A DNA stretch of 64,000 nucleotides from Virgibacillus_R byunsanensis (GCF_042675965.1 NZ_JBHTKJ010000021.1:107277-171276); one strand, 5' to 3'; shown: positions 44,039 through 52,936, counted from the first letter of the stretch. The notes: generated by a model not told the origin, from the sequence alone. Made by a program: numbers and translations.

Positions 44039-44647
44039 TTATTTAGTACTCATTAATAATGCTAGTGCCCTGCGAATGACTTCATCCGTATTACCAGTAG
44101 CTTCTTTTCTTAGTTGTGGTATGATTGATTTAATTTCACGTTCGGTGTATCCTAGCGTTTTTAAAGCTTCTTGAGCTTCTTTGAGATTATCAGGTTCCTC
44201 ACCTGCATCGGTATGTTTAGTATCTTCAGCAGATGAAATAGAAACCATCGTAGTTAACTTTCCTTTTAAATCAAGAATGATTTGTCGAGCTGTCTTTTTC
44301 CCAACACCAGGAAAGCTTGTTAAGAATTTATCATCTTCCCGCTCAATTGCTTCCACAAAGCCTGTAATATCTACACCGCCTAAAATAGCTAAAGCTCCTT
44401 TAGGACCGATTCCCGACACAGAGATAAGCTTAGTAAATAAGTACTTCTCATCTTCATTTTTAAACCCATACAAAACTTGTGCATCTTCCCGTACATGATG
44501 ATACGTGTAAATTTGAATTTCTTTAGTTAACGATGCTTGAAACACAAAAGGATTGGCACAAACAATTTCATACCCAACCCCATGAACATCAACGGTTATC
44601 GCTTCATCTTGAATATATGTAAGATTTCCCCTTATATAAGCAATCAT
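44039..44647 (-). CDS. ruvA: Holliday junction DNA-binding protein RuvA
   Basis: 202 residues: N-terminal OB-fold (MIAYIRGNLTYIQDEAI), two helix-hairpin-helix motifs (LISVSGIGPKGALAILGG and LTSFPGVGKKTARQIILDLKGK) and a C-terminal RuvB-binding domain. It grips the four-way junction. The start follows AAGGAGAAGG. Confidence 0.98.
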   Translation of the reverse strand: MIAYIRGNLTYIQDEAITVDVHGVGYEIVCANPFVFQASLTKEIQIYTYHHVREDAQVLYGFKNEDEKYLFTKLISVSGIGPKGALAILGGVDITGFVEAIEREDDKFLTSFPGVGKKTARQIILDLKGKLTTMVSISSAEDTKHTDAGEEPDNLKEAQEALKTLGYTEREIKSIIPQLRKEATGNTDEVIRRALALLMSTK

Positions 44648-44725
44648 TTAACCTTCTCCTTTTTATTCCTTCTTCGTATTTTAACATATCTACCACTGGT
44701 ATGGTTTAAAAGGAAAGGAAAACTC

Positions 44726-44754
44726 CCATTCTTTATCTTTGAAAAAGAATGGAA
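44726..44754 (-). terminator. terminator after yebC
   Basis: CCATTCTTT and AAAGAATGG arms lie 17 bases after the yebC stop. The following minus-strand bases are GAGTTTTCC, so it is a moderate terminator. Confidence 0.6.
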
Positions 44755-44770
44755 GTCTATTAACACGTTA

Positions 44771-45502
44771 TTAACCGGATTCATCTAAATTATGATGTAT
44801 ATCCTGCACATCTTCGTTATCTTCTAGCATGTCAATTAAATTCAATATTTTTTTCTCATCTTCCTCAGCTAATGAACTGTATGTTTGAGGAATAAGAGTA
44901 ACTTCGGCATCCTCTAATTCATACCCACTCTGTTTCAAATGTTCCGTGACAGCTTGAAAGTTTTCTGGTTCTGTAAATATTTCGTAGGCGCCTTCTTCTG
45001 CTACAATATCATCCGCACCAGCTTCTATTGCCTCAAGTGTGATATCATCTTCGTCAATAGTACCAGCTTCATTTACAATTAGAATATAGCCTTTACGGTC
45101 AAACATGAATGATACACTGCCATTTTCACCTAAGTTACCATCATTCTTATTAAATGCATGTCTTACTTCCGCTGCAGTCCTATTCTTATTGTCGGTTAAT
45201 ATATGAACAATAACTGCTACTCCACCAGGACCGTAACCTTCATAGGTGATTTCTTCAAAGGTTGCTCCATCAAGAGTTCCAGTTGCTTTTTTTATTGCAC
45301 GATCAATGTTATCATTTGGCATATTATCCGCTTTGGCTTTTTCTACTGCTAAGCGAAGTGATGCATTCATTGATGGATCCCCACCACCTTGTTTTGCCGC
45401 AGTATATATATCCTTCGCGTGTCGCATGAAAATTTTACCCTTTTTTGCATCCTGTTTGTTTTTTCTGTGTTGTATATTTTTCCATTTAGAATGACCAGCC
45501 AT
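44771..45502 (-). CDS. YebC/PmpR family protein (YrbC)
   Basis: A 243-residue three-domain protein: AGHSKWKNIQHRKNKQDAKKGK at the N-terminus, then YEGYGPGGVAVIVHILTDNKNRT and a DNA- or ribosome-facing C-terminal domain. The family is annotated as transcriptional regulators. Newer work ties YebC proteins to helping ribosomes through proline stretches, so the exact role here is open. The start follows GAGAGGAG. Confidence 0.9.
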   Translation of the reverse strand: MAGHSKWKNIQHRKNKQDAKKGKIFMRHAKDIYTAAKQGGGDPSMNASLRLAVEKAKADNMPNDNIDRAIKKATGTLDGATFEEITYEGYGPGGVAVIVHILTDNKNRTAAEVRHAFNKNDGNLGENGSVSFMFDRKGYILIVNEAGTIDEDDITLEAIEAGADDIVAEEGAYEIFTEPENFQAVTEHLKQSGYELEDAEVTLIPQTYSSLAEEDEKKILNLIDMLEDNEDVQDIHHNLDESG

Positions 45503-45602
45503 TGGGCATTCTCCTCTCTAGAAATTTCCTTTATTAACTATATCAAAAATACTTCTTATTATAAAGGAAAACTTCTACAGCGGGTATAAGAGCAACAAGC
45601 CC

Positions 45603-46166
45603 TTAATCATCCATATTAAAAAATCTTTCCAGTCCTTTTTCTATACCTTCACCTATATTACGTTGTCCATCTCTGGCATCATCATTACGTCTGTGATCCC
45701 AGTAAATATCATCTGTATAAATAATTATTTCTTTGTCAGATACAATCTTCCGTACATCCCGTTCAATGGTTTTTGTTATATCATCACCTACATATTCATC
45801 AAGCATTACTGCTACTATTACTCGATCATCTGTAATCGCAACCTGGGCTTGTTTAATATCTTTCCGACTTTTTAAATGCCTGGAAATTTCAGTTGAGTCT
45901 TCATTCGTATATTCATCAGAAAACCTTGTCGTTTCATCATCAGATTCATTTAAACCATTTTGTTGTGTTTGTGGATAACCACCTAACTCACCTATCGATT
46001 TATCTTCTATGTTTAATCTTTGTCTCCGTTCCTTTTCTGTTTCGTATTGCATTGGTTGTGTGTTCATATTTTCCGTGTTGTCTTGTGTATTCTCATCTGT
46101 GTCTGGGGTACATCCTATGGTGAAAACTAACAGTAATGCTAAAAGAGTTATACTTTTTTTGTACAT
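45603..46166 (-). CDS. YhcN/YlaJ family sporulation lipoprotein
   Basis: 187 residues with a lipoprotein signal peptide (LALLLVFTIGC, lipobox Cys19) and a polar linker. The YhcN/YlaJ domain (IKQAQVAITDDRVIVAVML, then RDVRKIV and IYTDDIYWDHR) follows. Family members are spore membrane or cortex proteins; position between yebC and safA matches B. subtilis coxA (yrbB). Its Shine-Dalgarno AAGGGAGG lies inside the terminator hairpin at 46173-46205. Confidence 0.85.
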   Translation of the reverse strand: MYKKSITLLALLLVFTIGCTPDTDENTQDNTENMNTQPMQYETEKERRQRLNIEDKSIGELGGYPQTQQNGLNESDDETTRFSDEYTNEDSTEISRHLKSRKDIKQAQVAITDDRVIVAVMLDEYVGDDITKTIERDVRKIVSDKEIIIYTDDIYWDHRRNDDARDGQRNIGEGIEKGLERFFNMDD

Positions 46167-46172
46167 AAAAAA

Positions 46173-46222
46173 ACCTCCCTTATAACTAGTTTGTATAAGA
46201 GAGGTACTTTTAACACAGTCAA
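46173..46222 (-). promoter_or_regulatory. terminator, ribosome-binding site and possible promoter overlapping
   Basis: On the minus strand ACCTCTCTTATA (46194-46205) pairs over 12 positions with TATAAGGGAGGT (46173-46184), followed by seven T. This is a good terminator for nadE. The right arm is also the Shine-Dalgarno of the lipoprotein gene at 46166. TTGACT (46217-46222), 18 bases and TTATAC (46193-46198) would start RNA in the loop and leave the site unpaired. Confidence 0.6.
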
Positions 46223-46232
46223 TATTAGGTAA

Positions 46233-46973
46233 TTATCGGTTAAACTGCGGTAATGAATCACGTTTATGTGCAGTACGTTTGTGCATGTTTTCAATAATGG
46301 TTTTATCTTTTTTAGGTATGTCTTCCCCTTTTAAAAAGGCATCAATTTTATCATAGGTAGTACCCATTTCTATTTCATCGGTTTGACCTTCCCATAGATC
46401 TGCACTAGGCTTTTTATGAACAATTTCTTTAGGTACCCCAAGATAACTAGCCATTTCCCGTACTTCTTGTTTGGTAAATTCGACAATTGGTAGTATATCA
46501 ACGCCTCCATCACCATATTTCGTAAAATAGCCCGTGTACCATTCTGCAGCATTATCTGTTCCAACTACCAAATAATTATAATTAGTAGCTAGTGTGTATA
46601 ACGTACTCATTCTTAATCGGGCTCTTAAATTTGCACCCGCCAATTGATCATTTTTTTCGATATATTCATTCTTTTCTTTTAATCTGTTTTGTATCTCTGA
46701 ATACATAGCATTATGGGTTTCTGTTAAATCTACTGTCATGCTATCTATTCCACAACTTTCAATCACCTTTTGGGCATGTTCCATATCTGAAGATTTTGTA
46801 TGGATTGGTAATAATACTCCCAACGAATTATCCCCAACGGCACGCTTTATTAAATGTGCAACGACAGCAGAGTCTAGTCCGCCACTAACACCAACTACTA
46901 ATCCTTTTGTTCCTGTTTCTTTCACCTGATTTTGCAACCATTGTACAATTTCATCGACTTTTTGTTTCACCAT
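46233..46973 (-). CDS. nadE: NAD+ synthetase, ammonia-dependent
   Basis: A 246-residue enzyme that amidates deamido-NAD. PP-loop GVSGGLDSAVVAHL is near residue 27, and RARLRMSTLYTLATNYNYLVVGTDNAAEWYTGYFTKYGDGGVDILP-type sequence surrounds the NAD site. There is no glutaminase domain, so ammonia is the donor. ATG at 46973 or GTG at 46970 could be the start; AAGGGAG fits the GTG slightly better. A 28-residue in-frame upstream extension is not supported. Confidence 0.94.
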   Translation of the reverse strand: MVKQKVDEIVQWLQNQVKETGTKGLVVGVSGGLDSAVVAHLIKRAVGDNSLGVLLPIHTKSSDMEHAQKVIESCGIDSMTVDLTETHNAMYSEIQNRLKEKNEYIEKNDQLAGANLRARLRMSTLYTLATNYNYLVVGTDNAAEWYTGYFTKYGDGGVDILPIVEFTKQEVREMASYLGVPKEIVHKKPSADLWEGQTDEIEMGTTYDKIDAFLKGEDIPKKDKTIIENMHKRTAHKRDSLPQFNR

Positions 46974-47002
46974 TCTCTCTCCCTTATCTAAAACATTTTC
47001 TA

Positions 47003-47947
47003 TCATGATTTTAGCACTAATTTTAGTTTTTTTAAAAAAATTTGCCGTTTCGACCATTCCGCATCTAATTTGGATAGGTAATGTTGAAAGGAAGACGAAG
47101 GTTGGTTATGAAGAAAATGCAACCATTCCCTTAAAAAATCACTAGGAACAGCTATGGCAACTAACCATCTCTTTACTTCTTTACCGGAAACCATTTGGTA
47201 GGAGAGGAGTGCATCAAGATTCCAATCCAAATAAGGTAAAAATCGTTGTCCAAGTTGTATAAAATCATACAATTGTGACGTCTGCGATAATAAATCAAAA
47301 TCGATCATGTACACGTGTTCACTTTTAATAAAGTTGTGTGATGCCACATCCCCGTGTATCCATGTTCCATTTTTCTCCGCTTGTGATTGGTAATTTTCCC
47401 AAGAAAACCTTGCTATGAGTTGTAAATAGATTTTTGTCGTTTGTACGATATCTTCATATAAATGTATATACCCGTATTCGTGAAATATATGTTCCGTTTT
47501 CATAAATAGTAATAATCGTTTATACCAACGCCTATAAAAAAGATCTTTTTTAATAGGTTTTGACACGTAAATAGTCGTAGCTTTTTTGTGAAATCTTTGT
47601 ATAGTATTTACTACCTCTATCCGATCAGCTTCGTTTTTATAGTTTAGTTTTGTCCCACGAATAAATGGTGTGATTGTACAGTGTACACCTCTATCTGATA
47701 GTAGCTTGTTCCCATTGGGGAATTTTTGAAAGGATGCTATCAATGGGTCACGTATGTTGTCAAAAAACTGCCATTGCTGCTCCACAACTTCTCTATTTCG
47801 ATGTATTTTTAAAATAAGCCATTTATCTTTAAGCGTATTTATTTGATAAACGTTTTTTTTAATAGGCTTTATAGAGCTTACCTTTAATTCTCCATTTTTA
47901 GCTAAAAAAGAAGAGAGACGATTGTTATAGCTATCGTCTCTACGCAT
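47003..47947 (-). CDS. CotS/YsxE/YutH family spore-coat kinase-like protein
   Basis: A 314-residue protein with an aminoglycoside-phosphotransferase-like fold: WLILKIHR (P-loop Lys region), catalytic HGDVASHNF near 225 and metal-binding MIDFDLL. CotS, YsxE and YutH are spore-coat proteins of this type in Bacillus. ATG at 47947 is four bases after the safA stop with a weak GTGAG site, so translation is probably coupled to safA. In-frame ATGs upstream lie inside safA. Which of the three homologues it is cannot be settled here. Confidence 0.78.
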   Translation of the reverse strand: MRRDDSYNNRLSSFLAKNGELKVSSIKPIKKNVYQINTLKDKWLILKIHRNREVVEQQWQFFDNIRDPLIASFQKFPNGNKLLSDRGVHCTITPFIRGTKLNYKNEADRIEVVNTIQRFHKKATTIYVSKPIKKDLFYRRWYKRLLLFMKTEHIFHEYGYIHLYEDIVQTTKIYLQLIARFSWENYQSQAEKNGTWIHGDVASHNFIKSEHVYMIDFDLLSQTSQLYDFIQLGQRFLPYLDWNLDALLSYQMVSGKEVKRWLVAIAVPSDFLREWLHFLHNQPSSSFQHYLSKLDAEWSKRQIFLKKLKLVLKS

Positions 47948-47951
47948 AAAA

Positions 47952-49016
47952 TTACTCACTATTTGATTCATCCTCATCTTCACGATATCCCATTCCAGAA
48001 AATGGTGGATACCCTGGTGGGGAAGGCTGTGAACTCTGAGGGAATCCTTCTTGCTGATAATAAGGTTGAGGCTGAGCTGGTCCTCCATAACCGAATTGTG
48101 GTTGATTTCCGTAAGGCTGACCTGGAAAAGGAGACTGATCATGACAACCACAATCTTTTTTTCCAGTGGTTTGTATTGGTTTCATTGGCATTGCCATGTC
48201 CGGCGATTCCATCATCTGTCCTTGCACTTGGGGATAAGGAGCCATTTGAGGCTGCATTCCCATCGGTCCTTGGAATGGAGCTGCTTGCAATGTTCCTACT
48301 GTTGGGAAAGGGCCATGATGAACTCCTGGATGGTACGGATCAATAACATAACAGCACATTGGTAACATAGGCATTGCTTGTGGTGCGGCAGGTGATTGTT
48401 GCTGCATTACAGGTTGTTGTTTTGATGGTTGTTTTTTTGCTGGCTGTTTGACTGGTTGTTGTTTTGCTGGCTGTTTAACTGGCTGTTGTTTGGCTGGTTT
48501 CTTTGCAGGTTGCTGTTGGTACGGCATTGGCGGTAAATTTATGGTAGTATATTGTTCCATTTCCTGTTCCATTATAGGCATCTGTATGATTGGTTGCATT
48601 GGCATTTGGCTTGGAGGTTGTTGCATTGGCATTTGATTTGCCGGTTGCTGGTTTGGCATTTGCATTTTTGGTTGTTGTTTTGGCATCTGCATTTTTGGTT
48701 GTTGTTTTGGCATTTCTTTCATCGGCTTCTTTATTGGCATCTCCGCTTTCATTTCTTTTGGTTTCTCTTTGTAATCATCTTCTTTTATAGTTGGTAGCGG
48801 CTTGGGTGAAATATCCTTATAGGGCTGTTTGGCAGGTTGCTGTGTCTCTTTTTTAACTTGTTTTGATGTGCTAGGTATTTTTATTTTCATACCTGGCATA
48901 ATCATATCCGGACTTGATAGATGGGTGTTCACTTGTTTAACTTGTTCAAAATCTACCCCATACTTTTTGGATATTTCCCACAATGTATCTCCTTTTTGTA
49001 CAATGTGAATTTTCAA
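47952..49016 (-). CDS. safA: spore morphogenetic protein SafA
   Basis: A 354-residue coat-assembly protein. The N-terminal LysM domain (KIHIVQKGDTLWEISKKYGVDFEQVKQVN, then DMIMPGMKIKIP) binds cortex peptidoglycan. A long low-complexity region follows, rich in Q, P, K and M: KQQPKMQMP repeats at about 100-135 and KQQPVKQPA repeats at about 170-205. A Cys-containing CGCHDQ near 305 resembles the C-terminal end of B. subtilis SafA. The start is taken as TTG at 49016, downstream of AAGGGAG by about 11 bases; the ATG 21 bases upstream has no site. Confidence 0.88.
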   Translation of the reverse strand: MKIHIVQKGDTLWEISKKYGVDFEQVKQVNTHLSSPDMIMPGMKIKIPSTSKQVKKETQQPAKQPYKDISPKPLPTIKEDDYKEKPKEMKAEMPIKKPMKEMPKQQPKMQMPKQQPKMQMPNQQPANQMPMQQPPSQMPMQPIIQMPIMEQEMEQYTTINLPPMPYQQQPAKKPAKQQPVKQPAKQQPVKQPAKKQPSKQQPVMQQQSPAAPQAMPMLPMCCYVIDPYHPGVHHGPFPTVGTLQAAPFQGPMGMQPQMAPYPQVQGQMMESPDMAMPMKPIQTTGKKDCGCHDQSPFPGQPYGNQPQFGYGGPAQPQPYYQQEGFPQSSQPSPPGYPPFSGMGYREDEDESNSE

Positions 49017-49135
49017 AATTAACCATACTCCCTTCATTTCTAAGTTGCAACTGGGCTAATCACTCATTATCAACATATGCAAAGAATAGGTAAAAGTTGA
49101 AAAATATTATATATATATTTTAAAGATAACGAAGA

Positions 49136-49627
49136 AAAAAGCTAGAAGCGCTCGTTTAGCGACGTATGGGCTGCGCCCACGCATCGCGGGTGGGTCGACG
49201 TTTCTGCGCAAAGCGGTGGTTTTAGTCGATCTTCTATATCTTAATGAGATTCACTCCAGAGTATAAGATTCACTTTGACTTTCGCCATTGTTGGCGAAAA
49301 GTCAAGTTCAACTAAAAGGAAACACAAAGAGCGTTAGCGAATCGATGTTGACTTATCGTAAGGAGGATCAGGAAGCCCACTAGCAGTACGGGCACTGGCC
49401 GATGAAAACGCCACGTCCTTGAAAAAGAAAAGCACTTTTTCTGCGTGCGATACTTTTTCAGGGAAGCTTTCCTTATCCTGTGGCGTCATCGGCACTAGTA
49501 CGTCCTTGAAAAAGAAGTTCGCTTTTTCTTCGTGCGATGTTTCACTGTCGAAGCTTTCCTTGTCCTGTACGTCGGAGCTGGACGTGGCTTAAGCAGTTAA
49601 TAAGTTATTCACATGCTCCTAATTTTA
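49136..49627 (+). repeat. modular dispersed element, copy 3
   Basis: The largest of three copies. The left end is AAAAAAGCTAGAAGCGCT; the interior matches copy 2 (TGACTTTCGCCA/TGGCGAAAAGTCA hairpin and GTAAGGAGGATCAGGAAG). CTGGCCGATGAAAACGCCA leads into two tandem 87-bp units at 49414-49500 and 49501-49587. The right end is GTCGGAGCTGGACGTGGC with the shared tail to CTCCTAATTTTA. It fills the gap between the safA start and the pheA terminator. Confidence 0.75.
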
Positions 49628-49633
49628 AAATAA

Positions 49634-49664
49634 AAAACCGACCATCCTTTTACGGGATAGTCGG
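49634..49664 (-). terminator. terminator after pheA
   Basis: AACCGACTATCCCGT pairs with a GGATGGTCGGTT arm and is followed by six T on the minus strand. Confidence 0.88.
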
Positions 49665-49671
49665 TTATATC

Positions 49672-50529
49672 TCAAACATTTAAATTAAACACTGGATAAG
49701 TACCCAGAATCGTAACTTGACACCCAAGTGCCTCAAGTTCAGCCTTAACACTGGGAAAAAGAACCTCGTCATATGGTTGATTGACATCAATAATGAAAAA
49801 ATAATTACCTAACCCTGTTTTCATTGGTCTTGATTCAATCTTGGATAAATTCATTTTCCTCCAAGCAAAAGCGGAAAGAACCTGGTGAAGAGCGCCGGCA
49901 TAGTCACTTGGCAACGTAATCAAGAGCGTTGTTTTTTCCGTCTCTACTGGATGCTTTATATGTTTTACAGCATTTTTATCCTTGGCAAGCACAGCAAATC
50001 TAGTATGATTGTTTGGATAGTCATGAATGTTCTCTTTAAAAATACGTAGACCATATTCACTAGCAGCAAGTTTATTTCCAATAGCTGCTATTGTTTGATC
50101 CGAGGAACTGACAATCTCAGCTGCTCTTCCAGTTGATGATGTAAAACGAATGGCAGCTTTTGGAATGTTTTGATGAATATACTGATGACATTGGGCTATC
50201 GCGTGACTATGTGAATGAATTTCTTCTATTTCGGTTAAATTTCCATTAAAATCTGGCCGAACGAGTAGATGTTGTTGGATTGGAACTACTACTTCTGCAA
50301 TGATTGGTAACCGAACCTGATGAACCAGGTAGTCAACCGTTAACTGAACCGTGCCCTCTATTGCATTTTCAACCGGAACCACTCCAATATCGATTTCTTC
50401 TTCCTGAACAGCATCAATACATTCTGGTATTGTTTCAAAGCTTTGTTTATCTTCTCCATTAAAAGCTGCATCTACAGCTAATTTTGTAAATGTACCTTTT
50501 GGTCCTAAATAGCCTATTTTTTTCATCAT
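49672..50529 (-). CDS. pheA: prephenate dehydratase
   Basis: A 285-residue enzyme of phenylalanine synthesis (prephenate to phenylpyruvate). The catalytic domain has GYLGPKGTFT at the start, VPVENAIEGTV near 57 and SSTGRAAEIV near 150 to 165. The C-terminal ACT domain (ALHQVLSAFAWRKMNLSKIESRP) gives Phe feedback control. It lies 16 bases after pheB. Confidence 0.96.
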   Translation of the reverse strand: MMKKIGYLGPKGTFTKLAVDAAFNGEDKQSFETIPECIDAVQEEEIDIGVVPVENAIEGTVQLTVDYLVHQVRLPIIAEVVVPIQQHLLVRPDFNGNLTEIEEIHSHSHAIAQCHQYIHQNIPKAAIRFTSSTGRAAEIVSSSDQTIAAIGNKLAASEYGLRIFKENIHDYPNNHTRFAVLAKDKNAVKHIKHPVETEKTTLLITLPSDYAGALHQVLSAFAWRKMNLSKIESRPMKTGLGNYFFIIDVNQPYDEVLFPSVKAELEALGCQVTILGTYPVFNLNV

Positions 50530-50545
50530 ATAATTTTCCCCCTTA

Positions 50546-50995
50546 CTACGAACCAGAACTCAATAAATCGACCCTTTCAATAAAATCTAACTGTCTTAAT
50601 TTATGGATAAGATTTTCGACATCGTCCTTGATTTGAGATATGTCTAGCGATAGTGTAACGTTTGCTTTTCCTTGAATAGGAATTGTCTGATGAATAGTTA
50701 AAACATTACAACCTAAATCAGCCGCGATTTTCAACAACTTTGATAATGTACCAGAACGGTCTTCTAGATGAAAAAACAACGTGATTATTTTTTCTTTAAC
50801 CATTGCTTGAAATGGAAATATCGCATCTTTGTATTTATAATAAGCGCTTCTGGACATATCCACTTTCTGCACGGCTTCATATATTGTTTTAACTTTTCCT
50901 CTTTCCAGTAATTCTTTTACTTCTATCGTTTTTTTCATGGATTCACTTAATACATCACTGCGGACCAAATAGAATGTTTCATTACCTTGGTTCAT
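50546..50995 (-). CDS. pheB: ACT domain protein PheB
   Basis: 149 residues: an N-terminal segment with a helix-turn-helix look (GKVKTIYEAVQKVDMSRSAYYKYKDA-type) and a C-terminal ACT domain (DRSGTLSKLLKIAADLGCNVLTI). It is the conserved partner of pheA in Bacillus, once annotated as chorismate mutase. A regulatory amino-acid-binding role is more likely. Confidence 0.92.
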   Translation of the reverse strand: MNQGNETFYLVRSDVLSESMKKTIEVKELLERGKVKTIYEAVQKVDMSRSAYYKYKDAIFPFQAMVKEKIITLFFHLEDRSGTLSKLLKIAADLGCNVLTIHQTIPIQGKANVTLSLDISQIKDDVENLIHKLRQLDFIERVDLLSSGS

Positions 50996-51029
50996 TTTAT
51001 TCCCTCATTTTTTAGGAGCATCTAGCGAT

Positions 51030-52310
51030 TTACTCAATAAATTCAAATTCAAAATCCATTAATCTAATCGCATCCCCGTCTTCTGCTCCTTGTTTACGTA
51101 ATGCCTCATCTACACCCATACCTCGAAGTTGTCTTGAAAAACGTTGTACTGCTTCATCTTTTGTGAAATCAGTCATTTTAAAGAGTTTCTCAATTTTCTT
51201 CCCAGATAAAACAAACGCACCATCATGATCCCTTGAAATAGTAAATGGAGCTTCTTCTTTTTGATATCGATATATAACCTTTTCTTCTGTCTCTTCGATT
51301 GGAGCTGCTATTTTAGGAATTTCATCCAATGTATCGGCAATTGCAAATAAAATATCTCTCAGACCCTCTTTAGTTAACGCTGAAACCGGATAGACAGGAA
51401 TATCCTCTTCTAATCTTTCTATAAACGATTTTAGATTATCTTCTGAATTAGGCATATCCATTTTATTTGCTGCAATAATCTGTGGTCGTTCCAAAAGTTT
51501 GGCATCATATTCCTTCAGTTCCTGGTTTATTTTCATAAAGTCATCATACGGATCTCTTCCTTCAGTTCCTGCCATGTCGATTACGTGAACAATTACCCTT
51601 GTTCGTTCAATATGCCGCAAAAACTGATGTCCTAGTCCAACTCCAGTATGTGCACCCTCAATTAAACCTGGTAAGTCTGCCACTACAAAACTTCGGTGAT
51701 CCTGGGTATCCACTACACCGAGATTTGGTGCCAACGTAGTAAAGTGGTAATCAGCAATTTTGGGCTTCGCTGCACTAACGACTGAAATAAAGGTCGACTT
51801 TCCTACACTAGGAAAACCAACTAGGCCAACATCAGCCAATAATTTTAATTCAACCTTTATATTTCTCTCCTGTCCTGGCTCTCCGTTTTCCGCTACCTCT
51901 GGGGCAGGATTTCGGGGTGTAGCAAACCTGGAGTTACCCCGTCCTCCTCTACCTGCTTTTGCAATTACAGCCTGTTGTTTGTGCACCAGTAAGTCAGCAA
52001 TTACTTCTTCCGTTTCTTCATCTATAACTGTTGTACCAGGTGGAACAGGAACGATTAAAGGGCTAGCGTTTTTACCGTGTTGATTTTGGTTCATCCCGTT
52101 CTCCCCACGTTTTGCTTTAAAATGGCGATTGTATCTGAAGTCCATTAATGTGTTAAGACCTTCATCTACTTCGAAGATAACATCTCCACCATTACCACCA
52201 TCACCACCAGCAGGTCCTCCTAATGGAACATACTTTTCACGGCGATATGCTACTAAACCATTACCGCCATCACCGGCTTTCACATACACACTTACCTGAT
52301 CTACAAACAT
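51030..52310 (-). CDS. obg: GTPase Obg
   Basis: 426 residues. The glycine-rich Obg fold occupies about 1-158 (VKAGDGGNGLVAYRREK, PAGGDGGNGG). The G domain has GFPSVGKST, VADLPGLIEGAH and NKMDMP, and a C-terminal OCT domain follows (FDFEFIE end). Obg links ribosome assembly, stress response and the start of sporulation. Its gene lies beside spo0B as in B. subtilis. Confidence 0.98.
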   Translation of the reverse strand: MFVDQVSVYVKAGDGGNGLVAYRREKYVPLGGPAGGDGGNGGDVIFEVDEGLNTLMDFRYNRHFKAKRGENGMNQNQHGKNASPLIVPVPPGTTVIDEETEEVIADLLVHKQQAVIAKAGRGGRGNSRFATPRNPAPEVAENGEPGQERNIKVELKLLADVGLVGFPSVGKSTFISVVSAAKPKIADYHFTTLAPNLGVVDTQDHRSFVVADLPGLIEGAHTGVGLGHQFLRHIERTRVIVHVIDMAGTEGRDPYDDFMKINQELKEYDAKLLERPQIIAANKMDMPNSEDNLKSFIERLEEDIPVYPVSALTKEGLRDILFAIADTLDEIPKIAAPIEETEEKVIYRYQKEEAPFTISRDHDGAFVLSGKKIEKLFKMTDFTKDEAVQRFSRQLRGMGVDEALRKQGAEDGDAIRLMDFEFEFIE

Positions 52311-52396
52311 ATTGTTTCACCTCATATTTCACGTTAGAAAAACAGGACTTATCGTTGAACGCTTTCTTTTCACGTATAAGCAGAGCTTTCCTTAAA

Positions 52397-52936
52397 CTAT
52401 TTCTGTTCAATCGAAATTAAAAATTTACATCCAATACCATCATTTTCTTGAAAAACATCTATAGGATATATGGAGTTCATCTTTTCTAAGTTACTCATAA
52501 GACCGATCATATCCTGAAAAACACCATTAATGATAAGGTCTAATTCTAAAGTAGAAACTGATTTTTCTTTTATTTGTAAAGACCCTTCATATAACTCTGT
52601 TGTGTCAGTTGCTTTCTCTATCTGCTCTATAATACGGTCACACTGCTCTACCAATTGTATGTCCTCAGCACCTAAGTTCCAATTTTCAATATGTATATGA
52701 TATGCCAAACGAATATTCATATGTACAACATTAAATTGAATTAACCATAAAACGAATGAAGGCGCATGTAAGCTCATTAACTTCCGTTCTTCATTATAAT
52801 ACTCAATCGTTTGCATAATTTTAGATTGGACTTTTTCCGTCTTACCCATACTTAAATAACCATGGATAACCTGCAGGTGATTTAACACATCATGTCGATA
52901 ATGCCGTAACATTTGGATAACATCTTTTTCCTCCAT
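52397..52936 (-). CDS. spo0B: sporulation phosphotransferase Spo0B
   Basis: A 179-residue phosphorelay protein. The four-helix dimerisation segment has LRHYRHDVLNHLQVIHGYLSMG; His15 (in YRHD) corresponds to the phosphorylated His30 of B. subtilis. It passes phosphate from Spo0F to Spo0A. ATG at 52936 follows GGGGGGAT; the in-frame GTG at 52951 would overlap that site. The protein is divergent beyond the His helix, which is normal for the family. Confidence 0.9.
   Translation of the reverse strand: MEEKDVIQMLRHYRHDVLNHLQVIHGYLSMGKTEKVQSKIMQTIEYYNEERKLMSLHAPSFVLWLIQFNVVHMNIRLAYHIHIENWNLGAEDIQLVEQCDRIIEQIEKATDTTELYEGSLQIKEKSVSTLELDLIINGVFQDMIGLMSNLEKMNSIYPIDVFQENDGIGCKFLISIEQK

Noticed and set aside
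47963..48797. Several plus-strand frames over safA rich in Cys, Leu, Trp and His
   Set aside because: They are reverse readings of the Gln/Pro/Lys/Met-rich repeats of SafA.
49414..49587. Tandem 87-bp repeats as a CRISPR array
   Set aside because: Only two units, no spacers between them and no cas genes nearby.
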